The notes: a model not told the origin generated them from the letters alone. 64,000 nt of DNA from Flavobacterium sp. (GCA_027484725.1 JAIXSK010000017.1:62001-126000), one strand, 5' to 3'. Positions 1 to 9,281 are shown, numbered from the stretch's first letter. Translations and numbers: made by a program.

Positions 1-1288
1 AAGACACCAACGAGCCTTTCCCCATTTGGGCCAATTCAATGGCTTCGTCCAAATTCTTATACGGCATAAGCGTCGACACCGGACCGAAGGCCTCGATTTC
101 GTGCACTGCGGTATGTTCAAACGGTCGGTCTTGACGCAACAAAACGGGCGCCACGAAAGCACCTTGTAAATCGGCACCTTGAAGGGCAATCTTATCCCAA
201 TCGCCACCATAAACCAACTGACTGTGCTGGACCAATTCGTTGACACGACTTTTGAGTACTTCAACTTGGTGTTTGCTTACTAATGCCCCCATGCGCACTT
301 CTTTGAGGCGTGGGTCACCAATCGTTACTTTATCTAAAGATTTGGCCAAGGCGTTTTGTACGTCGTCCATCAAGTTTTCAGGAACAATCATACGGCGAAT
401 GGCAGTACATTTCTGTCCGGCCTTCACGGTTATTTCGCTACGCGCTTGGTTGATGAATAAATCAAATTCAGGTGTTCCCGGCACGGCATCTGCGCCTAAG
501 ATAGAGGCATTCAACGAATCCGCTTCCATCGTAAACGGAACGGCTTCTTCAATGATGCGCGGATGGGCTTTCAATTTGCGTCCGGTAGCTGCCGAACCCG
601 TGAAGGTAATCACATCCTGACTTTCAACCGTATCAAAGATGTTCGTGGCGGTACCACAAATGAGTTGCAACGCGCCTTCTGGAAGGATGTTCGATGCAAT
701 GATTTCACGCACCACCGCTTCGGTCAAATACGACGTAGAAGGTGCGGGTAAAACTACCGCAGGCATCCCCGCCATCCAGTTGACCGCACATTTCTCCAAC
801 ATGCCCCAAATAGGGAAGTTGAACGCATTGATGTGAATCGCCACCCCTTTTTTGGGCACCATGATGTGATGCGCCATAAAACGACCGCCGCGCGACAGGT
901 CAATCGGGTCGCCTTCTACGTGGTAGGGTTGATTCGGAAATAATTTACGAAGCGAAGCATTGGCAAACAGGTTCCCGAAACCACCTTCAATATCAATCCA
1001 GCTATCGACGCGGGTTGCCCCAGTGCGGTAACTGAGGTCATAAAATGGTTCTTTGCGTTTGTTCAAGTAGAGCGCCAAACTTTTGATCATATTCCCGCGC
1101 TCTTGAAAAGTCATTTTGCGCAATTGCTCGCCGCCTTTGGTGCGTCCATAATGTAAAATAGCCGGAATATCCAAGCCTTCTACGGAGGTTTCTGCGATAA
1201 ACTCGCCTGTCACCGCATCGTAGGTGGGCATACCCGAACCAGTAGCGCTGGTCCACTGACCTAAAACGTAATGTTGAATTTTATTCAT
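1..1288 (-). CDS. paaZ: PaaZ-type aldehyde dehydrogenase (5' part, cut by window edge)
   Basis: About 429 N-terminal residues are visible; the gene continues off the left edge. They read as the aldehyde dehydrogenase half of PaaZ, which opens and oxidises the oxepin-CoA ring in aerobic phenylacetate degradation. Seen: RTGATRVDSWIDIEGG near residue 95, MEADSLN with the general-base Glu near 255, and KAGQKCTAIRR with the catalytic Cys at 294, close to the E. coli PaaZ positions as I remember them. The start ATG at 1286-1288 gives MNKIQHYVLGQW. It is the last visible gene of the paa cluster, 77 nt after paaJ. Whether the C-terminal MaoC-type hydratase domain is present lies outside the window, so a stand-alone dehydrogenase remains possible. 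Confidence 0.88.
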   Translation of the reverse strand, partial: MNKIQHYVLGQWTSATGSGMPTYDAVTGEFIAETSVEGLDIPAILHYGRTKGGEQLRKMTFQERGNMIKSLALYLNKRKEPFYDLSYRTGATRVDSWIDIEGGFGNLFANASLRKLFPNQPYHVEGDPIDLSRGGRFMAHHIMVPKKGVAIHINAFNFPIWGMLEKCAVNWMAGMPAVVLPAPSTSYLTEAVVREIIASNILPEGALQLICGTATNIFDTVESQDVITFTGSAATGRKLKAHPRIIEEAVPFTMEADSLNASILGADAVPGTPEFDLFINQARSEITVKAGQKCTAIRRMIVPENLMDDVQNALAKSLDKVTIGDPRLKEVRMGALVSKHQVEVLKSRVNELVQHSQLVYGGDWDKIALQGADLQGAFVAPVLLRQDRPFEHTAVHEIEAFGPVSTLMPYKNLDEAIELAQMGKGSLVS

Positions 1289-1365
1289 AATGCTATGTTG
1301 ATAGACTTTTGAATGTAAAGGGTTGTTACCACTCATCCTTCAAAATATCGTTAATCATTTTTACT

Positions 1366-2577
1366 TTAATTGGTGCGTTCAATAATCACCGCATACCCTT
1401 GTCCTACGCCAATACACATGGTAATCAAGGCGTATTGTTTACCCGTTTGCTGCAATTCCAAAGCGGCAGAATAGGCAATACGCGCACCGGTTACACCCAA
1501 CGGATGACCAATCGCAATAGCACCACCATTTGGGTTGATGCGCGGATCGTTATCGTTTAATCCGAGGGCACGGATGCACGCAATACTTTGTGCAGCAAAA
1601 GCTTCGTTCAATTCAATGACATCCATTTGCGCTAAAGTTAAACCCGCTTTGGCTAAGGCTTGCTTACTCGCTTCAACGGGTCCGATGCCCATAATTCGGG
1701 GTTCGACACCCACTACCGCTGAACTCACAATCCGGGCTAAGGGTTTTAATCCGTATTCAGCAACGGCTTCGCTCGAAGCTACAATCAAGGCAGCCGCTCC
1801 ATCGTTTAATCCTGAGGCATTTCCGGCAGTTACGCTACCGTCTTTACGGAAAGCAGGACGGAGTTTAGCCAATCCTTCCAGAGACGAACTGGGTTTAATG
1901 AACTCATCCTGGGCAAACACTATGGGATCTCCTTTGCGTTGCGGAATCGTTACCGGAGCTATTTCTTGCGCCAAGCGACCGCTTTGTTGGGCTGCGGTGG
2001 CTTTCTGCTGACTGTGTAAGGCGAAGGCATCTTGGTCTTCGCGCGAAATTTGGTACATATCCACTAGGTTTTCAGCGGTTTCTCCCATGGCATCGGTGCC
2101 GTACATTTCATGCATTTTGGGGTTGACAAACCGCCATCCGAAGCTGGAATCATACATTTTGCTGTCGGTACCATAGGCTGCTGAAGGCTTGGACACGACT
2201 AAAGGTCCGCGGGTCATGTTTTCGACACCACCGGCGATAAACACTTTTCCGTCACCGGCTTGGATGGCTCGGTGTGCGTGAATGACTGCTGAGAGTCCGG
2301 AGCTACACAAACGGTTCACGGTTTCACCCGGAACGGTATAGGGCAAGCCCGCCAACAACAACGCCATACGCGCAACGTTGCGGTTGTCTTCACCGGCTTG
2401 GTTGGCACAGCCTAAAATCACATCGGCATAAGCGTCTGTGGGGATTTGTGCATTGCGCTGCACCAGGGCTTTAATCACGTGTGCCGCCAGATCGTCGGGG
2501 CGCACTGCTGCGAGTGTTCCTTGGTAATTTCCGATGGGCGTTCGAAGGCCGTCGATGATGTAGGATTCCATATTCAT
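1366..2577 (-). CDS. paaJ: 3-oxoadipyl-CoA / 3-oxo-5,6-dehydrosuberyl-CoA thiolase
   Basis: A 403-residue thiolase with all family landmarks: the acyl-accepting Cys at 91 in RLCSSGLSAV, the His at about 358 in GHPLGVTGAR, and the second catalytic Cys near 388 in CIGVGQG. In the paa pathway this enzyme makes both thiolytic cleavages that release acetyl-CoA and finally succinyl-CoA. The assignment to PaaJ/PcaF rather than a general acetyl-CoA acetyltransferase rests on the neighbours and on close overall resemblance. The reading frame offers ATG at 2577 and again at 2571; either is possible. Confidence 0.9.
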   Translation of the reverse strand: MNMESYIIDGLRTPIGNYQGTLAAVRPDDLAAHVIKALVQRNAQIPTDAYADVILGCANQAGEDNRNVARMALLLAGLPYTVPGETVNRLCSSGLSAVIHAHRAIQAGDGKVFIAGGVENMTRGPLVVSKPSAAYGTDSKMYDSSFGWRFVNPKMHEMYGTDAMGETAENLVDMYQISREDQDAFALHSQQKATAAQQSGRLAQEIAPVTIPQRKGDPIVFAQDEFIKPSSSLEGLAKLRPAFRKDGSVTAGNASGLNDGAAALIVASSEAVAEYGLKPLARIVSSAVVGVEPRIMGIGPVEASKQALAKAGLTLAQMDVIELNEAFAAQSIACIRALGLNDNDPRINPNGGAIAIGHPLGVTGARIAYSAALELQQTGKQYALITMCIGVGQGYAVIIERTN

Positions 2578-2657
2578 TTATTTGATTTCAGATTGTAGAT
2601 TTCAGATGGATGATTTGAATGCTACAAGCTCATTTTTAAACTTTATTTTCTTTAACA

Positions 2658-2735
2658 CGAAAGCCCTAGCCCCGATTGAGCCGATATCCTCGTAGCAAAG
2701 CGGAGAGATAAAGGCGAAAGCGGGAAATAGCTTCT
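2658..2735 (+). repeat. Intergenic repeat, copy A (degenerate)
   Basis: GC-richer block between paaJ and paaI containing TAGCCCCGATTGAGCCGATA, then GATAAAGGCGAAAGCGGG. The same order of short motifs (CCCnGAT, GAAGCGG, ATCCTTTT, then AAAGAT and CGnAAAGCnGG) recurs on the same strand at 9403-9540, 29481-29611 and 36331-36452. It touches the stop codon of paaI. Function unknown; spurious reading frames run through it. Confidence 0.5.
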
Positions 2736-3144
2736 AATCATGCGTCCACTCGCGGTCACTGCGAAACACAGTTCCTTTGAACAGCGCAACGGTTTGATCG
2801 GCTTTTTTGATTTGTACCGAATAAAACCCAAATTTGTTTTTAAGTGCTTCTTCACGGGCTACCGCGGTAAGGATATCGCCAGCTTGAAGCGTCTCAATAT
2901 GGTTGATGGACGTATCAACACTGACCGATTGACGTCCGTGGGAATTTGCTGCAAAGGCCAGCGCACTGTCGGCCAAAGCATAGGTAATTCCGCCATGAGC
3001 GATGCTGAATCCGTTGAGCATTTCGGCGCGAACGGTCATCGAAAGCGTACAAGTTCCGCGGTCAATATGCACGAGTTCAATGCCAAGCCATTGGCTGAAA
3101 GCATCGTTGGAAAGCATTTTATGTACAATTTCGTTTGGGCTCAT
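2734..3144 (-). CDS. paaI: PaaI hotdog-fold phenylacetyl-CoA-type thioesterase
   Basis: A 136-residue single hotdog domain of normal PaaI length. The segment NGFSIAHGGITYALADSALA holds the HGG turn and the following acidic residue that serve as the active-site signature of the PaaI subfamily. PaaI is thought to rescue CoA by hydrolysing dead-end ring-hydroxylated phenylacetyl-CoA products. It lies 39 nt after paaH and 156 nt before paaJ; the gap to paaJ contains intergenic repeat copy A. Confidence 0.87.
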   Translation of the reverse strand: MSPNEIVHKMLSNDAFSQWLGIELVHIDRGTCTLSMTVRAEMLNGFSIAHGGITYALADSALAFAANSHGRQSVSVDTSINHIETLQAGDILTAVAREEALKNKFGFYSVQIKKADQTVALFKGTVFRSDREWTHD

Positions 3145-3183
3145 GTTTTAAAATGTGAAAACCTAACCGGAAAAATTTCGCGA

Positions 3184-4386
3184 TTAGGTGTGATAAAATT
3201 TTTGTTTGTTTTGGTTCATTCTGCGCAATATCGGGCTGCACCTGTAGCGGTCTTCATGGTATTCATCATACAAAGCATCGAGTTTTTGTATGCACCAATC
3301 AATGCCCAATTCATCGGCCCAAGCGAGTAATCCTTTCGGGTAATTGACACCTTTGGTCATAGCATTGTCAATGTCTTGGGCGGAGGCAATGTTGAGGAAT
3401 AAAGCATCGGCCGCCTCGTTGATGAGCATGACTAAAACGCGCTCGAATATATTTTGTGCCAGCGCTTGATCTGTCTTGGGCTGGGGCATTTCTTGGCTGT
3501 AATCGTAAAATCCGCGGCCTGATTTTCTGCCCAGGAATCCGGCTTCGAGCAATCGTTTTTGACTGAACGAAGGTTTGTATCTGGGGTCAAAATAAAAAGC
3601 AGTAAAAACGGTTTCGGTCACGATATAATTCACGTCGTGCCCAATAAAATCCATGAGTTCAAAGGGACCCATGCGGAAATTCCCTTGCGTTTTCATGGCG
3701 GCATCAATCGTGGCAAAATCGGCTACGCCTTCTTCATACAAACGGATGGCTTCGCTGTAAAAAGGGCGCGCCACGCGGTTGACGATAAAGCCCGGTGTGT
3801 CTTTGGCTACGGCAACGGTTTTCTTCCAACTTGAAATAATTTCAACCGCTTTCTGTAAAGTAGCGTCGCTGGTTTGCACTGCTGGAATGACCTCAACGAG
3901 TTGCATGAGCGGCGCCGGATTGAAAAAGTGAATCCCGATGACGCGTTCAGATTTTTGGCAAGAAGCTGCAATGGAAGCAATCGACAAAGACGAAGTGTTG
4001 GACGCCAATAGAGTTTGCGCTGAAACGATGCTTTCGAGTTCGGAAAATAGTTTTCGTTTGACTTCTAGATTTTCTACGATGGCTTCGATGACCAAATCGG
4101 CATCAGAAAGTTCTGCGAGCGTTGAAACGTAGGTAATATGGTTTTGTATTTGTGTTTTTTCTTCAGAAGAAATTTTGGCTTTCTCGACCAATTTAGACAA
4201 AGTGGCTTCTAGTGCATTTTTGCTTTTGGCCAAGGCTTCTTGATTGAGATCGAATAATTTTACCGAACAACCCGCAGTAGCGGCTACTTGCGCAATGCCG
4301 CTGCCCATGGTTCCTGAACCGATTACTGCTAAGCGAATTAACGATTGCTGATTGTTGATTATTGATTGTTGATTTTCGCGATCCAT
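3184..4386 (-). CDS. paaH: 3-hydroxyadipyl-CoA dehydrogenase (PaaH-like)
   Basis: A 400-residue 3-hydroxyacyl-CoA dehydrogenase. The Rossmann motif GSGTMGSG is at residues 23-30 and the catalytic His lies in GIHFFNPAPLMQ; the helical dimerisation domain follows. In this cluster it would oxidise 3-hydroxyadipyl-CoA. It is shorter than the two-domain E. coli PaaH (about 475 residues). The first 17 residues (MDRENQQSIINNQQSLI) are low-complexity and encoded by a direct-repeat tract of AATCAACAATC type, like the repeats seen between other genes here. The start appears to have been captured from intergenic DNA, because no closer ATG precedes the Rossmann strand. Confidence 0.85.
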   Translation of the reverse strand: MDRENQQSIINNQQSLIRLAVIGSGTMGSGIAQVAATAGCSVKLFDLNQEALAKSKNALEATLSKLVEKAKISSEEKTQIQNHITYVSTLAELSDADLVIEAIVENLEVKRKLFSELESIVSAQTLLASNTSSLSIASIAASCQKSERVIGIHFFNPAPLMQLVEVIPAVQTSDATLQKAVEIISSWKKTVAVAKDTPGFIVNRVARPFYSEAIRLYEEGVADFATIDAAMKTQGNFRMGPFELMDFIGHDVNYIVTETVFTAFYFDPRYKPSFSQKRLLEAGFLGRKSGRGFYDYSQEMPQPKTDQALAQNIFERVLVMLINEAADALFLNIASAQDIDNAMTKGVNYPKGLLAWADELGIDWCIQKLDALYDEYHEDRYRCSPILRRMNQNKQKFYHT

Positions 4387-4399
4387 CTCTATACTTGGA

Positions 4400-4762
4400 T
4401 TATTTTTTTAAAGAAGCCGTTTTTATACTGGCTACAAATATTGATACAAACTCATCATTCTATTGAATTAGTTTTGAAAGTATCATTTCATCATTCATTA
4501 AACTAGCTCCTTTTTGTATTTTTAAGTTGACCAAACTTTCTCTCAATTCTTTGAGACAGATTTTCATTTTATGCAAAAAATCACTGGATGATTCACCGCT
4601 TCGAGCCTCTCCATAATTCAAAGCAGCTGAAGTTGCCGAACGAATTAACTGTTTCACTAAATGTTCTGAAGCAAAACAAGCATCCATCTTTTTTGAGATG
4701 AGAATCACATCAACCGAGAATTGAATCAATCTATCTTCTAAAATGTTCGGCTTCAAATTCAT
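4400..4762 (-). pseudogene. Four-helix-bundle (S23/IVP) gene interrupted by an in-frame stop
   Basis: Residues 1-100 (MNLKPNILEDRLIQFSVDVI onward, with LVKQLIRSATSAALNYGEAR) match the four-helix-bundle family first described from 23S rRNA intervening sequences. A TAG stop at 4460-4462 ends the frame after SKLIQ. The same frame then continues with NDEFVSIFVASIKTASLKK and a TAA at 4400-4402, which is the normal C-terminal helix of this family. The total of about 120 codons is the usual family length. So the gene either carries a single nonsense change or makes a protein without its last helix. It sits between paaG and paaH, 34 nt after paaG and 13 nt before paaH, although the family has no known role in phenylacetate catabolism. 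Confidence 0.75.
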
Positions 4763-4796
4763 AAATCAAAAATTGTTATTCTTCATTCGTTAATCC

Positions 4797-5579
4797 CTAG
4801 TTTCCTTTAAATTCCGGGGTTCTCTTCTCTATAAACGCATTCACGCCTTCTTGATAATCGTTGGATGAACTCGCATCAATTTGAAGGTCTGATTCCATGG
4901 CTAGTTGTTCTTGTAGGTTATTGATCATTGATTTGTTCAATAACTTTTTGGTCAAAGCCAAAGCATGTGTAGGCATTTGAGATAAAGTCACAGCCAATTT
5001 TTGAACTTCTTCTTCAAAAAATGCTACCGGATAAAATTTGTATATCATTCCGATTTCATAGGCTTCTTTGGCGCCGACTTTATCGCCAAGCATCATGAGT
5101 GCGGAGGCTTTTTGAAAACCAATCAAACGCGGCAAAAAGAAGGTTCCGGCGCTGTCGGGCACCAAACCAATTTTGCTAAAAGCTTGAATAAATGAGGCCG
5201 ACTCAGCCGCCACCACAATATCACAAGCCAAAGCGATGTTGGCTCCGGCTCCGGCAGCTACACCGTTCACGGCAGCTACAATAGGTTTGTCAATGCCGCG
5301 AATGCGCTCAATGATGGGATTGTAGTGTTCTTCGAGAATTTTTCTGAAACCCGGCATAAGTTCAGGCGTGGTCACTTCTTTGAGATCTTGACCCGCACAG
5401 AAAGCTTTTCCTGCTCCGGTAATGACGATGACACGCACCGAGGCATCGGCGGCGCATTGATCTAATTTGTTTTGCATAGAAAATGCCATTTCGCGGTTGA
5501 AGCTATTGAAAACTTCAGGGCGATTGAGTGTTATCCATGCAATGCTGTGCTCGATTTTGAGTTCGATAGAGTTGCTCAT
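4797..5579 (-). CDS. paaG: Ring 1,2-epoxyphenylacetyl-CoA isomerase (oxepin-CoA forming)
   Basis: A 260-residue crotonase-fold protein that follows E. coli PaaG along its length: GAGKAFCAGQDL with the first oxyanion-hole loop, AAVNGVAAGAGANIALACD with the second, and FSKIGLVPDSAGTFFLPR holding the Asp that acts in the isomerase subfamily. The C-terminus (NAFIEKRTPEFKGN) also follows PaaG. It converts the epoxide made by PaaABCDE to oxepin-CoA. It lies 89 nt after paaD. Confidence 0.88.
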   Translation of the reverse strand: MSNSIELKIEHSIAWITLNRPEVFNSFNREMAFSMQNKLDQCAADASVRVIVITGAGKAFCAGQDLKEVTTPELMPGFRKILEEHYNPIIERIRGIDKPIVAAVNGVAAGAGANIALACDIVVAAESASFIQAFSKIGLVPDSAGTFFLPRLIGFQKASALMMLGDKVGAKEAYEIGMIYKFYPVAFFEEEVQKLAVTLSQMPTHALALTKKLLNKSMINNLQEQLAMESDLQIDASSSNDYQEGVNAFIEKRTPEFKGN

Positions 5580-5668
5580 ACCTATTTTATTGAAGATTGA
5601 AGATTGTCGATTTTTGATTTTTAAACTTCTTAAATCAGCACTCGTTAATCATCAATCGTTAATCTAAT

Positions 5669-6169
5669 TTATTTCAAACATTTAAAGTAATCAAAAGGCT
5701 CCAGACATGCTTGGCATTGAAACAAGGCTTTGCACGCTGTTGAACCAAACTGACTCACTAGTTGCGTGTTTTGTGAACCGCACTGCGGGCATTTGACAAA
5801 TTTTTTATTTCCGAGCAAGGCTTCTTTGTCTGCTTCGGGTTGTAAAGGCGCTGCGATGCCGTATTTCTCGAGCGCTGCTCTTCCGCGGCTGGTGATCCAA
5901 TCTGTGGTCCAAGCCGGTGAAAGCACTAGTTCAACACGCGCTTCGATTCCTTGGTCGCGAAAAGCTTTTTTGATGTCATCGCCCATTACATCCATGGCCG
6001 GACAGCCGCTGTAGGTGGGCGTTATTTTTATTTCGGCAACATTTCCGACGCGCAAGGCTGATCGAACTACGCCCATATCCATGAGTGATAAAACCGGAAT
6101 TTCCGGATCAGAGACACTTTGAAGTATCTCGATAAATTCAGGTTCTATTTGGATATCGGTTGTGGTCAT
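5669..6169 (-). CDS. paaD: Phenylacetyl-CoA epoxidase subunit PaaD
   Basis: A 166-residue protein with an N-terminal MIP18/DUF59-type domain (SVSDPEIPVLSLMDMGVVR, then TPTYSGCPAMDVM) and a C-terminal Cys cluster (KCPQCGS, then further Cys pairs in TACKALFQCQAC and a last Cys in YFKCLK). This is the PaaD architecture. PaaD is thought to help mature the iron centre of the epoxidase rather than to catalyse. It starts 1 nt after the paaC stop, which implies translational coupling. Confidence 0.9.
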   Translation of the reverse strand: MTTTDIQIEPEFIEILQSVSDPEIPVLSLMDMGVVRSALRVGNVAEIKITPTYSGCPAMDVMGDDIKKAFRDQGIEARVELVLSPAWTTDWITSRGRAALEKYGIAAPLQPEADKEALLGNKKFVKCPQCGSQNTQLVSQFGSTACKALFQCQACLEPFDYFKCLK

Positions 6170-6170
6170 C

Positions 6171-6923
6171 TTACCAGGTCATGTTTGGAAAAGTGCGTTG
6201 CATATATTGCAAATCAGTCAAAATATAACCCATGTGCTCGCTGTGGCGACCCAGTTTTCCGCCTTTCTGGAAATATTCCAAGGCCGGTATATTCAAAGTG
6301 GCTTCAGAAAGTACTTGACTGACCTTTTTGTAATAAGCTGATTTCAATTGAGAAACATCCACGCCGATTCCCTGTGACGCCATTTCTACATCCGCCTGGG
6401 TCATTTGAAAAAGCTCCTCGGTAAATTGCCAAAGATGATCCATAGCTTCTTGAATGCGCTGGTGGCTTTCGTGGGTTCCATCACCTAAACGTTTGATCCA
6501 ATCCGATGAAAAACGAACGTGATAGCTGACTTCTTTGATGCTCTTTTGGGCGATGGCCGCTAGATTTTCGTCTTTGCTGAATTGCAATTGTTCGAGCAAC
6601 AACAAATGAAAATGATCAAACAAAAACTGTCGCGCCATCACATACCCAAAATCAATGTTGGGCTGCTCAACCAGTAAAACGTTTTTGTATTCGCGTTCTA
6701 AACGCAAAAAAGCCACGGTATCTTCGGTAGCGTCACCGCCTTGCAATTGCGCCACATATTGGTAATAACTGCGGGTTTGCCCGAGTAAATCAAGCGCGAT
6801 GTTGGTTCCGGCAATGTCGGTTTCAAGCGTTGGGCCATGACCGCATAATTCGCCCAAACGCTGACCTAAAATAAGCGCGTTGTCGGCAATTCCGAATATA
6901 TATTGAATGAGTGATTCGTTCAT
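6171..6923 (-). CDS. paaC: Phenylacetyl-CoA epoxidase structural subunit PaaC
   Basis: A 250-residue all-helical ferritin-like protein of usual PaaC length, with FGIADNALILGQRLGELCGH at the start and SYHVRFSSDWIKRLGDGTHE in the middle. PaaC forms the inactive structural partner of PaaA in the diiron multicomponent epoxidase. The stop of paaB and the start of paaC are 1 nt apart, and so are paaC and paaD, so B-C-D should be made together. Confidence 0.92.
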   Translation of the reverse strand: MNESLIQYIFGIADNALILGQRLGELCGHGPTLETDIAGTNIALDLLGQTRSYYQYVAQLQGGDATEDTVAFLRLEREYKNVLLVEQPNIDFGYVMARQFLFDHFHLLLLEQLQFSKDENLAAIAQKSIKEVSYHVRFSSDWIKRLGDGTHESHQRIQEAMDHLWQFTEELFQMTQADVEMASQGIGVDVSQLKSAYYKKVSQVLSEATLNIPALEYFQKGGKLGRHSEHMGYILTDLQYMQRTFPNMTW

Positions 6924-6924
6924 T

Positions 6925-7206
6925 TTACATGTGTTTTAGTTCTTCGGGCAATTCGTAAAACGTTGGGTGACGATAGGCCTTATCTTTGGCCGGCTCAAAC
7001 ATTTCACCGTTGTGCTCCGGGTTTGAAGCTGTAATATATTTAGATTCAACCACCCAAATGCTCACGCCTTCCATGCGACGCGTATACACATCGCGGGCAT
7101 TCTCAAGCGCCATAGTAGCGTCTGATGCGTGCAGCGAGCCGCAATGACGGTGCTCTAATCCGTTTTTACTTCTGATAAATACTTCCCAAAGTGGCCAATT
7201 TTTCAT
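6925..7206 (-). CDS. paaB: Phenylacetyl-CoA epoxidase subunit PaaB
   Basis: A 93-residue PaaB: MKNWPLWEVFIRSKNGLEHR, then GSLHASDATMALENARDVYT. PaaB bridges PaaAC dimers in the epoxidase complex. The frame is open further upstream to 7305, but that part overlaps the end of paaA. ATG at 7204-7206 gives the standard family N-terminus and a 17-nt gap to paaA, so I chose it. Confidence 0.92.
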   Translation of the reverse strand: MKNWPLWEVFIRSKNGLEHRHCGSLHASDATMALENARDVYTRRMEGVSIWVVESKYITASNPEHNGEMFEPAKDKAYRHPTFYELPEELKHM

Positions 7207-7223
7207 AATCGTTATGTTGTCCG

Positions 7224-8177
7224 TTATACTGCTTTTTCTAATTTTAATTCTTGCTTTTCGGCATAAGCCATCGCGGCATCGCGCACCCAAGTGCCTTTTT
7301 CCCAAGCGGTGCGACGAGCATCTAAACGTTGCTTGTTACAAGGTCCGTGGCCTTTGACTACTTGCCAGAATTCATTCCAGTCGAGCTCACCAAAATCATA
7401 GTGTTTGCGCTCTTCGTTCCATTTTAAATTCGGATCCGGAATGGTCAATCCCAAAATATTAGCTTGCGGAACGGTTTGATCTACAAACTGCTGACGGAGT
7501 TCGTCATTGGTTTTGCGTTTGAGCTTCCATTTGACTGATTGTTCGGTGTTCGGCGAATCGGCATCTTTTGGACCAAACATCATCAGCGAGGGCCACCACC
7601 AGCGGTTGAGCGCATCTTGTGCCATGGCTTTTTGCTCAGGTGTTCCGTTGCAAAGTGTGAGCAAGATTTCATAACCTTGACGCTGGTGAAAACTCTCTTC
7701 TTTGCAGATGCGAATCATCGCCCGTGAATACGGCCCGTAAGATGTGCCCATCAAAGCGACTTGATTGATAATCGCCGCTCCGTCAACCAGCCAACCCACT
7801 GCGCCCATATCGGCCCAAGTAATGGCTGGATAATTAAAAATGCTCGAATATTTAGCGGCTCCGCTGTGCAGTTGCTCGTACATTTCTTCACGCGAAATAC
7901 CCAAGGTTTCGGCAGCGCTGTACAAGTACAAACCGTGTCCGCCTTCGTCTTGAATTTTGGCCAACAAGGCTACTTTGCGGCGTAAAGATGGCGCGCGGGT
8001 AATCCAATTGGCTTCGGGCAACATCCCGACAATTTCAGAATGAGCGTGTTGCGAAATTTGGCGAATATGCGTTTGACGATACTTCTCGGGCATCCAATCT
8101 TTGGGCTCGATTTTCTGGTCATTGGCAATGCGCTGTTCAAATATTTCTTCTAAACTTTTGATTTCTTTCTCAGACAT
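7224..8177 (-). CDS. paaA: Phenylacetyl-CoA 1,2-epoxidase catalytic subunit PaaA
   Basis: A 317-residue carboxylate-bridged diiron protein. [20 protein letters not shown] and [19 protein letters not shown] hold the first Glu and ExxH iron ligands, and [15 protein letters not shown] the second set. It inserts oxygen into the ring of phenylacetyl-CoA with electrons from PaaE. Normal PaaA length; start and 30-nt gap after paaE are consistent with the operon. Confidence 0.94.
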   Translation of the reverse strand: MSEKEIKSLEEIFEQRIANDQKIEPKDWMPEKYRQTHIRQISQHAHSEIVGMLPEANWITRAPSLRRKVALLAKIQDEGGHGLYLYSAAETLGISREEMYEQLHSGAAKYSSIFNYPAITWADMGAVGWLVDGAAIINQVALMGTSYGPYSRAMIRICKEESFHQRQGYEILLTLCNGTPEQKAMAQDALNRWWWPSLMMFGPKDADSPNTEQSVKWKLKRKTNDELRQQFVDQTVPQANILGLTIPDPNLKWNEERKHYDFGELDWNEFWQVVKGHGPCNKQRLDARRTAWEKGTWVRDAAMAYAEKQELKLEKAV

Positions 8178-8207
8178 AATCTTCAGTTTTTAGGGTTGGA
8201 TGTTGGA

Positions 8208-9281
8208 TTAAATACCAAAGTCGACGACTACTTTTTTAGAGGTCGGTACGGCTTGGCAACTTAGGATATAATTTTTGGCAATTTCGTCTTCTTCAAGTGA
8301 ATAGTTGAGTTTCATCTCTACGCTACCGTCAACCACTTTGCAACGGCAAGTACTGCAAACACCGCCTTTACAAGCAAACGGCAAATCAGCTCCGGCGGCC
8401 AGAGCACCATCGAGGATGTTGTCAAAATCTTCGCCCATGACAAAGTGGAATTCTTTGCCACCGTCAATAATGGTCACCTCGGTACCTTCGACTTTTTTCT
8501 CGACAATTTTGCTGATGCGTTGCTTGTCTTCTTCTGACAAACCGGTATTGAACAATTCGTAGTGAATTTTTTCTTTGGGCAAACCGGCTTTGGTGAGCTC
8601 GTCGCGCAATAGGTGAATCATCTCTTCAGGGCCACAGATAAAACAATCATCCGTATGGGGAACGTCAATGATTTTATCGGTGAGCACTTGGATTTTTTCA
8701 GCGGTAAAACGACCGTTGTAAAGCTCGATGCTGCGGTGTTCTTGGGTAAGGAAATAAAAAATCTCAAATCGACCGAAATAGCGGTTTTTGAGTTGTTCAA
8801 TTTCTTCTTTAAAGATGATGGATTTGACCGTTCTGTTCAGATAAAACAACTTAAAAGTGCAGTGCGGCTCAGCGGCCAAATGCGCTTTGATGATCGATAA
8901 AATAGGCGTGATTCCGCTACCGGCAGCAAAAGCAATGTAGTTTTTGGCCGAAGCCGGATTGAGCTCTGTATGAAATGCTCCGTGTGGTGGCATGACCTCA
9001 AGCATATCGCCTTTTTGGAGCGCATCGTTGACAAAACTTGAAAAAACACCCTCGGTAATTTTCTTGACCGCTACTTGCCATTTGTTTTCAGCCGGACTCG
9101 TACAAAGCGAATACGAACGACGCACATCTTGGCCATTAATCATAGAACGCAGCGTTAAATGTTGTCCTTGTTTGAACTGAAAATCGGCTTGTAAGGCTTC
9201 GGGAACCTCAAAAGTAACCACCGAACAATCTTTGGTGGTTTTGTATATATCGGCAATTTTAAGACTGTGAAATTGAGCCAT
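8208..9281 (-). CDS. paaE: Phenylacetyl-CoA epoxidase reductase PaaE
   Basis: A 357-residue oxidoreductase: FAD-binding ferredoxin-reductase domain at the N-terminus (RRSYSLCTSP), NAD(P)-binding middle part (AAGSGITPILSIIKA; CFICGPEEMI), and a plant-type [2Fe-2S] domain at the C-terminus with CKGGVCSTCRCKV and a later Cys in ILSCQ. It passes electrons from NADPH to PaaA. It is the first gene of the structural operon; the palindromic operator candidate and -7 box lie directly upstream. paaE leading before paaA differs from the E. coli order A-B-C-D-E. Confidence 0.93.
   Translation of the reverse strand: MAQFHSLKIADIYKTTKDCSVVTFEVPEALQADFQFKQGQHLTLRSMINGQDVRRSYSLCTSPAENKWQVAVKKITEGVFSSFVNDALQKGDMLEVMPPHGAFHTELNPASAKNYIAFAAGSGITPILSIIKAHLAAEPHCTFKLFYLNRTVKSIIFKEEIEQLKNRYFGRFEIFYFLTQEHRSIELYNGRFTAEKIQVLTDKIIDVPHTDDCFICGPEEMIHLLRDELTKAGLPKEKIHYELFNTGLSEEDKQRISKIVEKKVEGTEVTIIDGGKEFHFVMGEDFDNILDGALAAGADLPFACKGGVCSTCRCKVVDGSVEMKLNYSLEEDEIAKNYILSCQAVPTSKKVVVDFGI

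Noticed and set aside
2652..2855. A 67-codon minus-strand frame overlapping paaI
   Set aside because: It is a shifted frame of paaI that runs on into repeat A.
6925..7305. Long version of paaB starting at 7305
   Set aside because: Its first 33 codons overlap the end of paaA in another frame; the family N-terminus begins at 7206.
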